Assembly (NCBI RefSeq): GCF_000517405.1
Contig: NZ_CP006568.1
Coordinates: forward strand, 3,906,001 to 3,970,000
DNA length: 64,000 nt
Origin: Candidatus Sodalis pierantonius str. SOPE
GTDB taxonomy: Bacteria; Pseudomonadota; Gammaproteobacteria; Enterobacterales; Enterobacteriaceae
Reading direction: 5' to 3'
Shown here: piece by piece, positions 1 to 9,921 of the stretch
Position numbering within the stretch: the first letter of the stretch is position 1
How the letters are laid out: the number at the start of each line of letters is the position of its first letter
Notes under the pieces: generated by a model
Told to the model about the DNA's origin: nothing
The model's input: only the letters and a program-made list of their open reading frames with translations
The model's database searches: none
Program-made: the position numbers and the translations under genes

Positions 1-2
1 AA

Positions 3-173
3 CTCTTGCGCGCACGACCGGAGATGACGGTGGTAGGGCTGCCGGAGGGGGATTGGTTAACGGTGGCCGACGGTGCGGCAATGCTTGCCGGCCCTTACAA
101 TGCGGCGCTTTACTGCGCCGAGTTGGCCGAGCCGGGCGTGCTGACGCCGGGAAGTACGATCACATTGAAGTAA
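3..173 (+). CDS. pepE: Peptidase E (alpha-aspartyl dipeptidase), C-terminal end only
   Basis: Frame 3 is open from the window edge and ends with TAA at 171-173, giving the last 56 residues of a protein. The stretch LTVVGLPEGNW-like (here MTVVGLPEGDWLTV) followed by a Gly-Pro turn matches what I recall of the C-terminus of E. coli PepE, a cytoplasmic serine dipeptidase (family S51) that cleaves Asp-X dipeptides. The nucleophile and the rest of the protein lie outside the window, so integrity cannot be judged. It runs convergently towards birA; pepE is not beside birA in E. coli, so this is a local rearrangement or a Sodalis-specific order. Family assignment is from a short C-terminal match only. 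Confidence 0.7.
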   Translation, partial: LLRARPEMTVVGLPEGDWLTVADGAAMLAGPYNAALYCAELAEPGVLTPGSTITLK

Positions 174-281
174 ATACCCCGCGCTCGGCTTGGCGCCGAA
201 ATAGGCCGCGGCACAACCGGCGGCGGCAGGGCCCAAGCATCGCACGGGTTCGCCGCCATCGTCGCCGCCAGGACGCTACGG

Positions 282-1241
282 CTAAAGACCGCGTAGCGAT
301 ATCTCTCCGCCCAAATATGCGTGGCGTTCTCCGTCCTGCTCCAACAATAGGGCCCCTTGCGCGTCGATGCCGCGCGCAATGCCCCTTATCTCCCGATCGC
401 CAATGAGTAATTTCACCGGCCGGTCAAAGAAGTTATCCAACGCCTGCCAACGGGCGACAAAGGGCGCGAACTCCTCGCCCTCGAACTGCCGCAGCGCCTG
501 ACGCAGCGTAGCGGTCAATTCGGCGACCAGCGCATTGCGATCGATGACAATGCCCGCTTCCTGCAAATTGATCCAACCCTGGTCGATCATCCCCGCCGCA
601 GGCTCGCGCATCGCCAGGTTAATACCGGCGCCGATCACGACATGGGCGGCATCGCCGGCCTTACCGTTAATCTCAACCAAGATCCCGGCCAGTTTGCGAT
701 CGTTGAGATAAAGGTCGTTCGGCCATTTGACGCGCACCCCTTCAGCGCCCAGGCGCTGCAGCACCTCCGCCATGACGATACCGACCATCAGACTGAGGCC
801 GCCGCCGGCCGCCGGCCCCTGCTCAAGACGCCAATAAAGGGACAGATAAAGATTATTGCCGAACGGCGATATCCACTGTCGACCGCGTCGACCACGTCCC
901 TGCGCCTGATATTCCGCCACGCAGGCGTCACCCGGCGCTAAGGTGCCGATACGCTCGATCAAATACTGATTGGTTGAGTCAATAATCGGCAGAACCGCCA
1001 GGCGACCCGACGGTAGGCGCGCGCGGATCGCGGCTTCATCCAATAACTGCAGCGACGCATGCAAACGGTAGCCTTTATCGGGCACCGTAAAGACATCCAC
1101 TCCCCAGTCGCGCACCGTTTGAACGTGCTTGTTGATGGCAGCGCGGCTCATTCCCAACGCCGCACCAAATTGCTCGCCGGAATGAAACTCGCCATCGGCC
1201 AGTAAACTTATCAGCTTAAGCGGGATGGTCACGTCTTTCAT
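282..1241 (-). CDS. birA: Bifunctional biotin--protein ligase / biotin operon repressor
   Basis: 319 residues, the normal BirA length. It activates biotin to biotinyl-5'-AMP, transfers it to the biotin carrier protein of acetyl-CoA carboxylase and, as a dimer, represses bio genes. The N-terminal winged helix (about 1-60, with GMSRAAINKHVQ as the recognition helix) is present. The biotin loop GRGRRGRQW (about 115-123), KWPNDLYL and KLAGILVE follow, then a C-terminal SH3-like domain ending GGEISLRGL. The start ATG overlaps the murB stop as ATGA (1238-1241), implying translational coupling and a murB-birA operon as in E. coli. No defect seen. Confidence 0.97.
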   Translation of the reverse strand: MKDVTIPLKLISLLADGEFHSGEQFGAALGMSRAAINKHVQTVRDWGVDVFTVPDKGYRLHASLQLLDEAAIRARLPSGRLAVLPIIDSTNQYLIERIGTLAPGDACVAEYQAQGRGRRGRQWISPFGNNLYLSLYWRLEQGPAAGGGLSLMVGIVMAEVLQRLGAEGVRVKWPNDLYLNDRKLAGILVEINGKAGDAAHVVIGAGINLAMREPAAGMIDQGWINLQEAGIVIDRNALVAELTATLRQALRQFEGEEFAPFVARWQALDNFFDRPVKLLIGDREIRGIARGIDAQGALLLEQDGERHAYLGGEISLRGL

Positions 1242-2275
1242 GTTAATCCTCCCACCGCATCCACCTCGCCATTGGCGCCAATGAAGTGCACTTCCGGCTC
1301 CAGCCAGACAGCAAAGCGTTCCGCAACCTGTTGACGCACATAGCGCGCCAGCGCGGCGATATCCTTACCCGTCGCATTATCGGCATTGACCAAAACCAGC
1401 GCCTGCTTGTCATGAACCGCCGCGCCGCCGAGGCGATAGCCTTTGAGTCCACAGCGATCGATAAGCCAACCTGCCGCCAGCTTCACTCCGCCTTCCGGCT
1501 GAGGGTAATGGGGCGCATCAGGGTGGCGGTTTAGCAGTCGTTCCGCTCTTACAGCATCAATAACCGGATTTTTGAAAAAACTACCGGCATTGCCCTGCGC
1601 CGCAGGGTCGGGCAATTTCCCACGACGCATCGCGCAAACCGCATCATAAATCTGCCACGGAGTGGCCTGTTGCGGATCCAGACGGGCCAAATCGCCATAG
1701 ATCAATACCGGTTGCCAGGCTTTGGCGAGCCGAAGGCCAACCGCGACAATGGCGTGGCCTTCGCGCAACGCGTGTTTGAAGATGCTGTCGCGGTAACCGA
1801 ATTGGCATTCAGCCGCGCTCAGACGCCGTAAGGTGCCGGTTGCCAACTGCAGCACGTCAACATAGTCACAGAACTGACGCAACTCGACGCCATAGGCGCC
1901 AATGTTCTGGATCGGTGCAGAACCCACGCAGCCGGGGATGAGCGCCAGATTCTCCAGACCCGGCATGTGTTGTTCGAGACAGGTACGCACCAGGTCATGC
2001 CACACCTCTCCGGCGCCGACGTGCAAATGCCAAGCGTCGGGACGCTCTTCGATTGCTACGCCCGCTATCCGGTTTAGCAACACGGTGCCGACATAGTTTT
2101 CCAGAAACAACACATTACTACCGCCGCCCAACATCAGCACCGGCGTAGCGTCCTCCGCCGCCTGCCGCCAAATCGTGAACAGCTCGGCCTCCGTATGCGC
2201 GACGATTACGCGCCGCGCCAACGCATCAATCGCAAAGCTGTTCAAGGACTTTAGCGCCCCACTGTCCGTCATCAT
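1238..2275 (-). CDS. murB: UDP-N-acetylenolpyruvoylglucosamine reductase
   Basis: FAD- and NADPH-dependent reduction of UDP-GlcNAc-enolpyruvate to UDP-MurNAc, the second committed step of peptidoglycan synthesis in the cytoplasm. I place the start at the ATG at 2275 (345 residues; family about 342) because AGG lies 7 bases upstream and the family begins near NSFAIDAL; the open frame extends 16 codons further upstream without similarity. FAD-binding LGGGSNVLF, ENLALIPGCVGSAPIQNIGAYG, FGYRDSIF, the catalytic-Ser loop GNAGSFFKNP and the C-terminal LEPEVHFIG glutamate are all present. Overlaps birA by 4 bases. In E. coli murB follows an rRNA operon; here that operon is broken (see 3560-6895). Confidence 0.96.
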   Translation of the reverse strand: MMTDSGALKSLNSFAIDALARRVIVAHTEAELFTIWRQAAEDATPVLMLGGGSNVLFLENYVGTVLLNRIAGVAIEERPDAWHLHVGAGEVWHDLVRTCLEQHMPGLENLALIPGCVGSAPIQNIGAYGVELRQFCDYVDVLQLATGTLRRLSAAECQFGYRDSIFKHALREGHAIVAVGLRLAKAWQPVLIYGDLARLDPQQATPWQIYDAVCAMRRGKLPDPAAQGNAGSFFKNPVIDAVRAERLLNRHPDAPHYPQPEGGVKLAAGWLIDRCGLKGYRLGGAAVHDKQALVLVNADNATGKDIAALARYVRQQVAERFAVWLEPEVHFIGANGEVDAVGGLT

Positions 2276-2392
2276 CACATAACCTGTCTTCACTTTTGTT
2301 GCCGTTAGTCTACTCAATCGCACAGGAAGGCAGCGAGTGACATTTTATGACACGGGCGTGCCTGTACATCGTTAACACAGTAAAGAGAAGAG

Positions 2393-3211
2393 TTATTGGT
2401 CCTGCTCATTCACCGATTTCGATGTTTCCAACTTATTCTCCTTAGCCCATTTACCGTACGCATTGTCCAGTTCGCTTTTAAAACGGGTTAGCCCATGGTC
2501 GGCGGGGTCGCATAGCGTATAAATTTCTTGGCGAACCCGTTCTTTATGTTCCTCGCCTAATTTCGCTCCGGGGGCAGTGAACAACATGTCGTCTTGAAAA
2601 ACACTATATAACGCGTGCATGCCGGCACCTTTGAGATTTAATCTGCCGTCCTTTCCTACACTGCCCGTTAATTCTCGGCGGATCGCAACAGCGTTTAACG
2701 CCTTTAGCCCGGTATCCGTATCGATAGAAAGCTCAGGATGTTTTCCGCGCTGCGCTAGCATGGTATCACTTGCTTTGCTCAACGCTAATGCATACCCCGT
2801 CTCGCGGCAATCCTCGACAAATCCTGGAATCTGGCTCTTTTCGGCAAAATAAGCCTTCATTTTTTCAATAGAAGCCTCCACCGCCTTGTTCAATTGCTTA
2901 TCACTCTTCCCCTTGGGGGCAGCCTGAAACAGAAGATTTGAAACCTTGATATCATCGGCTGGCCGACTGACGACGGGCATCGAATTGGACACAGTCACAA
3001 TACGAGTACGAATGGACTTAGACGTTTTATCGCCGCTGCTTTGTCTCTTAGTGGTAAATTTCAGGATACCGTTACGGAATATCTCTTTTATCTTGCTCCA
3101 TAGCCCGGAGTTAGGATTACTGCAAGCGGAGGCGTCCTTATCTATTTTATCATCAGCTGCGGCTCTCAAATTATAACTGCCGGTTCTGAAGCCAAAATTC
3201 ACGCTGCTCAT
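2393..3211 (-). CDS. Candidate type III secreted effector (family unknown)
   Basis: 272 residues if translation starts at the ATG at 3211. I prefer that start because GGAG lies 9 bases upstream of it; two more in-frame ATGs lie 12 and 15 bases upstream. I do not recognise the family. The protein is hydrophilic with no signal peptide or membrane segment, and the DNA is more AT-rich than its neighbours. Residues 38-45 read WSKIKEIF, close to the WEK(I/M)xxFF motif near the N-terminus of Salmonella SPI-2 effectors such as SifA. The first 30 residues are rich in Ser, Asn and Ala, as secretion signals often are. It sits alone between murB and a dead IS256, where rRNA genes would be expected, suggesting acquired DNA. 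Effector status is inference from the motif and composition. Confidence 0.5.
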   Translation of the reverse strand: MSSVNFGFRTGSYNLRAAADDKIDKDASACSNPNSGLWSKIKEIFRNGILKFTTKRQSSGDKTSKSIRTRIVTVSNSMPVVSRPADDIKVSNLLFQAAPKGKSDKQLNKAVEASIEKMKAYFAEKSQIPGFVEDCRETGYALALSKASDTMLAQRGKHPELSIDTDTGLKALNAVAIRRELTGSVGKDGRLNLKGAGMHALYSVFQDDMLFTAPGAKLGEEHKERVRQEIYTLCDPADHGLTRFKSELDNAYGKWAKENKLETSKSVNEQDQ

Positions 3212-3226
3212 TATATTCATCTCCAT

Positions 3227-3559
3227 TCATTATACGTAATCATTCCCTCTAACGTGGCAAACAACCCACACTTTCTGTCGCTGCTTAGTCGTTACGAGGC
3301 TGAATTATCGGCCAATAAATACACTGCATTGAGTGCCTGACCTTATGGCAATTAGATAATGAAAGTGAATGGCCAACTATCAAATACCGATATTCACGGT
3401 TAATCTTTTTTGAACGACATGGGCCATCGATCTGAGTAGCGTTTTAGCAAACAATATCAATGCATTATAACATTAAGCTGGCATGCGCCTTTTATCACCA
3501 CGGCGGACTGCATCGGCCGTCATTGGTCGCCGTACAGGGAGGGAGGTTTCTGACCGATG
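3227..3559. other. Intergenic stretch between the effector candidate and IS256 copy 1
   Basis: About 330 bases without a supportable gene. The part next to the effector is AT-rich and probably holds its promoter. The last 80 bases (from about 3480) are GC-richer and look like a different source, perhaps a remnant adjoining the IS. No 5S or 23S rRNA sequence is visible here. Confidence 0.5.
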
Positions 3560-4876
3560 GAGCCTGTTTAGAAATTTGTGTATTTGCCTGATTTTGATAT
3601 GTTCAATCCAACATCAAAAACAGGTTAATTTATGGACGAAAAATAGTTGCAGGCTCTGGCTAACGAACTGGCCAAAAATCTCAAAACCCCTGAAGATCTC
3701 AGTCACTTCGATCGGCGGCTGAAAAAAATTAGCGTCGAAGCAGCTCTCAATGCCGAAATGACCCATCACCTCGGCTACGATAAAAATCAGCCTAAACCGG
3801 GGACCAACGCCCGCAACGGCTATTCCACAAAAACCGTTACCACTGGCGATGGCCCCCGCTGGCGCTGCGTACTCCGCGCGATCGTGACGGTTCCTTTGAA
3901 CCGCAACTGGTGAAGAAGAACCAGACCCGGATTACCGGGATGGATAACCAGATTTTATCGTTGTACGCTAAAGGGATGACCACCCGCGAGATCGCCGCCG
4001 CGTTCAAAGAGCTGTATGACGCCGATGTCTCGCCGGCGCTGGTCTCAAAGGTCACCGATGCGGTCATGGAGCAGGTTGTCGAATGGCAAAACCGGCCTCT
4101 GGATGCAGTCTATCCCATTGTTTATCTTGACTGTATCGTTCTAAAAGTCCGGCAGGACAGCCGCATCATCAACAAATCTGTGTTCCTGGCGCTGGGCATC
4201 AACATCGAAGGCCAGAAAGAGTTGCTAGGTATGTGGCTGGCCGAAAATGAAGGCGCAAAGTTCTGGCTGAACGTGCTGACAGAGCTGAAAAACCGCGGCC
4301 TGAACGATATCCTTATCGCCTGCGTAGACGGGCTGAAAGGTTTCCCTGACGCTATTAACGCGGTGTATCCGGAGGCGCGGCTCCAGCTGTGTATCGTACA
4401 TATGGTGCGCAACAGCCTGCGGTTCGTCTCCTGGAAGGACTACAAGGCCGTCACCCGCGACCTGAAAGCTATCTATCAGGCCCCTACGGAAGAAGCCGGC
4501 TTGCAGGCGCTGGAAGCGTTCTCCAGTGCCTGGGACATCCGCTACCCGCAAATAAGTTGAAGCTGGCAGGCAAACTGGGCCAATCTGGCCACGTTCTTTG
4601 CCTACCCAACGGACATCCGCAAGGTGATCTACACGACCAACGCCATCGAGTCGTTAAACAGCGTGATCCGGCATGCCATCAAAAAGCGCAAGGTGTTCCC
4701 GACCGACGACGCAGTGAAAAAGGTGGTGTGGCTGGCGATACAGGCGGCCTCACAGAAATGGACAATGCCTTTGAGGGACTGGCGCATGGCAATGAGCCGC
4801 TTTATTATCGAGTTCGGTGACCGCCTGGACGGTCACTTCTGAGAAAAGGCATTTACACAGAATCGTGCACAGGGTC
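3560..4876 (+). mobile_element. IS256-family element, copy 1 (dead, no target duplication)
   Basis: Left end begins GAGCCTGTTTAG and right end finishes GTGCACAGGGTC; these are the imperfect terminal inverted repeats shared by all copies in this window. Length 1317 bases, two more than the standard 1315. The flanking octamers GACCGATG and ATCAACGG do not match, unlike copies 2 and 4, so the two ends probably no longer belong to one insertion event. This points to recombination with another copy or a flanking deletion. The right end lies 57 bases from the tRNA-Ala gene, where the 16S-23S spacer should continue. Confidence 0.93.
3632..4842 (+). pseudogene. IS256-family transposase, inactivated
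   Basis: Compared with the intact 402-residue copies in this window it carries three lesions: codon 6 CAG to TAG (3647-3649), a 2-base expansion in the C-run at about 3855 that shifts frame, and CGA to TGA at 4558-4560. The remainder is almost identical, including the DDE residues in IVYLDCIVLK, IACVDGLKGF and TNAIESLNSVIR. It therefore cannot make a full mutator-type transposase, although the ends could still be mobilised in trans by intact copies. Confidence 0.95.
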
Positions 4877-4933
4877 ATCAACGGCAGAAAAACCTCTCAT
4901 CCCACAGGATGACAAAAACATCCCATGACGGAA

Positions 4934-5009
4934 TGGTGGAGCTAAGCGGGATCGAACCGCTGACCTCCTGCGTGCAAAGCAGGCGCTCTCCCAGCTGAGC
5001 TATAGCCCC
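4934..5009 (-). tRNA. alaT: tRNA-Ala (UGC)
   Basis: 76 nt cloverleaf with encoded CCA: GGGGCTATAGCTCAGC at the 5' end, anticodon loop TTTGCAC (anticodon TGC), TTCGATCC in the T arm, ending CTCCACCA. Acceptor and other stems pair normally, and G3-U70, the alanine identity pair, is present. It lies in the rRNA spacer in the order 16S - Ile - Ala typical of rrnA-type operons. The 23S gene that should follow is missing. Confidence 0.97.
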
Positions 5010-5204
5010 AAGTCGTTCACCTTGCATATGCCGTCGGTCACCCGCGCTGAGTCCGCCTACCTGCGTGCACAGGTAATGCCTCGATCATCACAGTCAGTAA
5101 ACAGGACGATAGCCAGTCTCCCTTTTCGCTGCATGCCGGACACCGCCTGACACGCTTGCCTGGCGGCAACACGCTGCGGTCTCATTCATCGGGATAAGCG
5201 GAAC

Positions 5205-5281
5205 TGGTAGGCCTGAGTAGACTTGAACCACCGACCTCACCCTTATCAGGGGTGCGCTCTAATCACCTAAGCTACAAGCCT
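5205..5281 (-). tRNA. ileT: tRNA-Ile (GAU), with unusual substitutions
   Basis: 77 nt with anticodon GAT in CTGATAA and encoded CCA. Against the standard enterobacterial gene it has three changes: C13 to T (U13-G22 wobble), G19 to A in the D loop, and C62 to T (G52-U62 wobble). G19 normally pairs with C56 of the T loop to fix the tRNA elbow, so an A19-C56 combination is unusual and may weaken folding. Could be early decay, a tolerated variant or a sequencing error. Confidence 0.95.
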
Positions 5282-5354
5282 ATAGAAGGTTTTTCTTGCT
5301 CGTGACAGTTATCAGGCAATCTGTGTGGACACGTCACTTAACGTATCGTCTAGA

Positions 5355-6895
<1,541 letters not shown>

Positions 6896-7015
6896 AAAAG
6901 CTTGATGCTCAAAGAATTAAAACTGGTATTCTCATGAATATTCGTTATTCACTCTTCAAGACTTGATATTTCGTGTATCGATATCGTCTTGTGAGTGCCC
7001 ACACAGATTATCTGA

Positions 7016-7031
7016 TAAATTGTTAAAGAGC
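7016..7031 (-). promoter_or_regulatory. rrn leader boxA antitermination site
   Basis: On the minus strand this reads GCTCTTTAACAATTTA, the boxA element bound by NusB/NusE in rRNA leaders, about 120 bases before the mature 16S 5' end. It supports an originally complete antiterminated rrn operon. Confidence 0.85.
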
Positions 7032-7072
7032 GTGGCCAGGAGGGTAATTTCTCTACCGGCGCAGGTGGCGTA

Positions 7073-7100
7073 TACTTACGCTTTTCCGCTGTAGAGTCAA
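7073..7100 (-). promoter_or_regulatory. rrn P2 promoter
   Basis: Minus-strand -35 TTGACT (7095-7100) and -10 TAAGTA (7073-7078) separated by 16 bases, in the same place and context as E. coli rrn P2 (TTGACT CTGTAGCGGG...). The -10 departs from TATTAT. Confidence 0.8.
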
Positions 7101-7185
7101 GCTTTTATTTGCCCGTCGCGGGCCGCTTGCCTCTGGCTGAGCCGGTGGGTCGCAATGACTGTTCCCGGTCAGTGGAGGCGTATTT

Positions 7186-7213
7186 ATTATAGGGCCTTCA
7201 CGGCCGTTGACAA
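7186..7213 (-). promoter_or_regulatory. rrn P1 promoter with AT-rich upstream (UP-like) region
   Basis: Minus-strand -35 TTGTCA (7208-7213) and consensus -10 TATAAT (7186-7191) with the 16-base spacer typical of rrn P1. The 25 bases upstream of -35 are AT-rich (AAAATTATTTTAG), as in UP elements. It drives the truncated operon leftwards; the hemG stop lies just upstream. Confidence 0.85.
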
Positions 7214-7255
7214 GGATAAATAACTAAAATAATTTTAATTGGTTTTTTAGGGGCG

Positions 7256-7795
7256 CTACGTCGCCTGTTTGGCGGTTAATTGCGCCAAATCACCGGCAAA
7301 GGCAGACACTTGCTGCCAATCCGTATATTCCACTTCCTTGGTGCGATCGGTTTCACCGCCGGTCACACGCATTATCAGCTGGATCATGACCCGATCAAAC
7401 CAGCGGTAGCGCGGGTAGCACAATGCACCCGCGAACACGGCACAAAGATCCGGCCGCCAGGGCGTTTTCGCCAGGAATTTCCAGGTGTAGGCGTTCGTGT
7501 TCGGGGTACGTTTATCGGGCTTGCGCGCCGTCAAATTGACGGAATAAAACGCGCTGGGGATACTGTGCAGCCATTCAAGCTGCTGCGCGATAAAGTGGTC
7601 AAGATCCGCGGCAAACCGCCCGTAGCGGATTGCCGCACCAATCACCACCCGCTGATAACGCTGCAAATCAAGATCGCGGGCGAGGCGCAAATCCACCACA
7701 TCACATTCGCAGCAATCGGTAAGATGAGCCGCGATAGTGCGCGCGATTTTGTGCGTTTGGCCGTCATGGCTCGAGTAGAGAATCAACGTTTTCAT
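7256..7795 (-). CDS. hemG: Menaquinone-dependent protoporphyrinogen IX dehydrogenase
   Basis: 179 residues from the ATG at 7795 (MKTLILYSSHDGQT), chosen because the family starts there; the frame extends 25 codons upstream without similarity. A flavodoxin-fold FMN protein that oxidises protoporphyrinogen to protoporphyrin and passes electrons to membrane quinones, the penultimate heme step. The FMN phosphate loop SSHDGQT, VIGAAIRYGR, the HemG-type insert NLTARKPDKRTP and the C-terminal GGETD and YTDW motifs are visible. It follows trkH by 13 bases and was probably cotranscribed with it, as in E. coli. Confidence 0.95.
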   Translation of the reverse strand: MKTLILYSSHDGQTHKIARTIAAHLTDCCECDVVDLRLARDLDLQRYQRVVIGAAIRYGRFAADLDHFIAQQLEWLHSIPSAFYSVNLTARKPDKRTPNTNAYTWKFLAKTPWRPDLCAVFAGALCYPRYRWFDRVMIQLIMRVTGGETDRTKEVEYTDWQQVSAFAGDLAQLTAKQAT

Positions 7796-7808
7796 GGTAA
7801 ACCTTGTA

Positions 7809-9260
7809 TCACTCACGCCAAAAAGTCGGCGTAAACAGGACCAATAAAGTAAATACCTCCAGTCGGCCAAACAGCATGGTCAAAATGAGGATCCACTTGG
7901 CCACCGCGTTCATGGAGGTAAAGTTATCGGCCACGACCCCCAGGCCGGGTCCAAGGTTGTTAAGCATTGCCACCACCGCCGCGAAGGCGGAAAAATTATC
8001 GACGCCGGTGGCGACCACCGCCAGCATACTGAGGATAAACACTAGCGCATAAGCGGAAAAAAAACCCCAAACCGCTTCGAGAATCCGCTCCGGCAGCGCC
8101 CGGCTGCCCAATTTAATGGTGTAAACGGCGTTGGGATGCACCAAACGTTTCAGTTCTCGCGAACCCTGCAAGTAGAGCAGCAGGATGCGGATCACCTTCA
8201 ATCCGCCGCCGGTAGAATCGGCGCAGCCGCCGATAAACGCCGAGCAGAGCAGCAATATCGGTAGAAACAGCGGCCACTGGGCGATACTGTCGGTAGTAAA
8301 CCCGGCGGTGGTCGCCATGGATACCACCTGAAAGAAAGCCTGGTTAAGCGTTTGCAGGCTGGAATCGTATACATCGTAGCGCCAGAGAATCAAAATACAG
8401 ACCGCCACCAGCGTCAACTGTACCGAAATAAACATGCGAAATTCGGGATCCCGCCAGTAGACTTTCAGATTGTGGCCGCTGAGGGCGGCGAAATGTAAAC
8501 TGTAGTTGCACCCGGATATCAGTAAAAACACGGCGACGATCGTATTGATAAGCGGGCTATGGTAATAGCCGATACTAGCATCGTGGGTGGAAAAACCGCC
8601 GATGGCAATCGTAGAAAAGCTGTGGCCTATCGCGTCGAACGCCGGCATGCCCACGCCCCACAGCGCCAGCGCGCAGGCAATCGTCAGCGCAACATAGATG
8701 AGCCATAAGGTCTTGGCAGTTTCCGCGATACGGGGGCGCATTTTATTATCTTTCAGCGGGCCGGGCATTTCCGCGCGGTAGAGCTGCATGCCGCCGACGC
8801 CGAGAATCGGCAGAATCGCTACCGCCAGGACAATGATCCCCATACCGCCAAACCACTGCAGCATTTGCCGGTAAAATAAAATGGCGTGGGGTAAGGTATC
8901 GAGCCCCACCAACGCGGTGGCACCTGTTGTTGTGAGCCCTGAAAAGGATTCAAAAAACGCATCGGTGACCGACAAATTGGGATGTTCGGCAAACAAAAAC
9001 GGCAAAGCACCCACGCTGCCCAAGACGGTCCAAAACAGTACCACAATGAGAAAGCCCTCGCGGGATTTCAATTCGCTTTTCTGGCGACGATTAGGTAGCC
9101 AGAGTAAGAGTCCAATGGCCTGCGCGCAAAAAAACGTTTGCGCGAACGCGCTGCCGGCACCATCCCGGCAGATCAAGGCCACCAGACCGGGAATAATCAT
9201 GGTCACGGAGAACAAGATGACGAGCAGACCCACGATGCGGGTTATGGTGCGAAAATGCAT
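7809..9260 (-). CDS. trkH: Trk potassium uptake channel subunit, with altered pore loop
   Basis: 483 residues from the ATG at 9260 (MHFRTITRIVGLL), the usual TrkH length and start. A polytopic inner-membrane K+ channel with four pseudo-repeats, gated by cytoplasmic TrkA (not in the window). Pore loops can be followed: SGLTTTGAT, IAIGGFSTHD, MATTAGFTTDS and GGCADSTGGGLKV. The fourth is GGCAGSTGGG in E. coli as I recall it; here residue 348 is Asp (GAT, 8217-8219), replacing the glycine of the selectivity filter, so K+ conduction is probably impaired or changed. Otherwise the frame is intact. Sits between yigZ and hemG in the normal enterobacterial order. Confidence 0.95.
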   Translation of the reverse strand: MHFRTITRIVGLLVILFSVTMIIPGLVALICRDGAGSAFAQTFFCAQAIGLLLWLPNRRQKSELKSREGFLIVVLFWTVLGSVGALPFLFAEHPNLSVTDAFFESFSGLTTTGATALVGLDTLPHAILFYRQMLQWFGGMGIIVLAVAILPILGVGGMQLYRAEMPGPLKDNKMRPRIAETAKTLWLIYVALTIACALALWGVGMPAFDAIGHSFSTIAIGGFSTHDASIGYYHSPLINTIVAVFLLISGCNYSLHFAALSGHNLKVYWRDPEFRMFISVQLTLVAVCILILWRYDVYDSSLQTLNQAFFQVVSMATTAGFTTDSIAQWPLFLPILLLCSAFIGGCADSTGGGLKVIRILLLYLQGSRELKRLVHPNAVYTIKLGSRALPERILEAVWGFFSAYALVFILSMLAVVATGVDNFSAFAAVVAMLNNLGPGLGVVADNFTSMNAVAKWILILTMLFGRLEVFTLLVLFTPTFWRE

Positions 9261-9303
9261 GTCTGCACTATCCTTAACGATTACACGCTTCAGGTGGAAG
9301 GCA

Positions 9304-9921
9304 TTATTGTGGAACAAGTGTTAATTGCAATGCGCCGCGGCTGAGATCGCGCAGTTTATCATTGGCCATCGCGATATGATGCACAGGGATCTCGAGTGTG
9401 AGTATAATCGATTCCCGATAGTCACCTTCGACAATCAGGCCTTCGGCCTGCTGCACCGCGGCCTCTACCCAGGCTAATTGTGGATAATCGCAGCGCCGCA
9501 CGAAACGCCGGCGCGGAACTCGCGCCACCGGCGAAACCTGTTTCTGCGCTTGCTGAACGCTGCCGCCGTAGGCTTTAACCAGGCCGCCGGTGCCCAAGTG
9601 AATACCGCCATAATATCGCACCACTACCGCAGTGATTTCCCCAAGACCGCTTCCATCCAGCTGAGCAAGCATAGGCTTACCGGCGGTGCCCGAGGGTTCG
9701 CCATCATCGGAAAACCCCCGCTGAAGGGAGTCGGAAGGCGGACCGGCGATATACGCCCAGCAGTGATGCGCGGCCGTCGGATGTTGCTTGCGACATTGCA
9801 GGATGTAGGCTTTAGCGGCATCGGTCCCCCGCGTGGGGGACAGCAATGTGATAAAACGGCTTTTTTTTATTTCCGCCGTCAGCGTGACCACCGCCGCCGG
9901 TGCGAACCAAGACGCCGTCAT
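9304..9921 (-). CDS. yigZ: YigZ, IMPACT-family protein
   Basis: 205 residues, normal for YigZ. The IMPACT N-terminal domain carries KKSRFITLLSPTRG and the signature GFSDDGEPSGTAGKPML followed by VVVRYYGGIHLGTGGLVKAYG; a DUF1949 domain forms the C-terminus. The biochemical role in bacteria is poorly defined; eukaryotic IMPACT modulates translation control. Its ATG overlaps the pepQ stop as ATGA (9918-9921), so it was translated in a pepQ-yigZ-trkH-hemG operon. No lesion seen. Confidence 0.92.
   Translation of the reverse strand: MTASWFAPAAVVTLTAEIKKSRFITLLSPTRGTDAAKAYILQCRKQHPTAAHHCWAYIAGPPSDSLQRGFSDDGEPSGTAGKPMLAQLDGSGLGEITAVVVRYYGGIHLGTGGLVKAYGGSVQQAQKQVSPVARVPRRRFVRRCDYPQLAWVEAAVQQAEGLIVEGDYRESIILTLEIPVHHIAMANDKLRDLSRGALQLTLVPQ

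Noticed and set aside
3480..3559. Possible 5S/23S remnant next to IS256 copy 1
   Set aside because: No conserved 5S or 23S segment could be recognised in these 80 bases.
3837..4551. Antisense open frames inside each IS256 copy (76-108 codons, seen at every copy)
   Set aside because: They recur because the transposase sequence recurs; no start signals, and they are shadows of the real frame.
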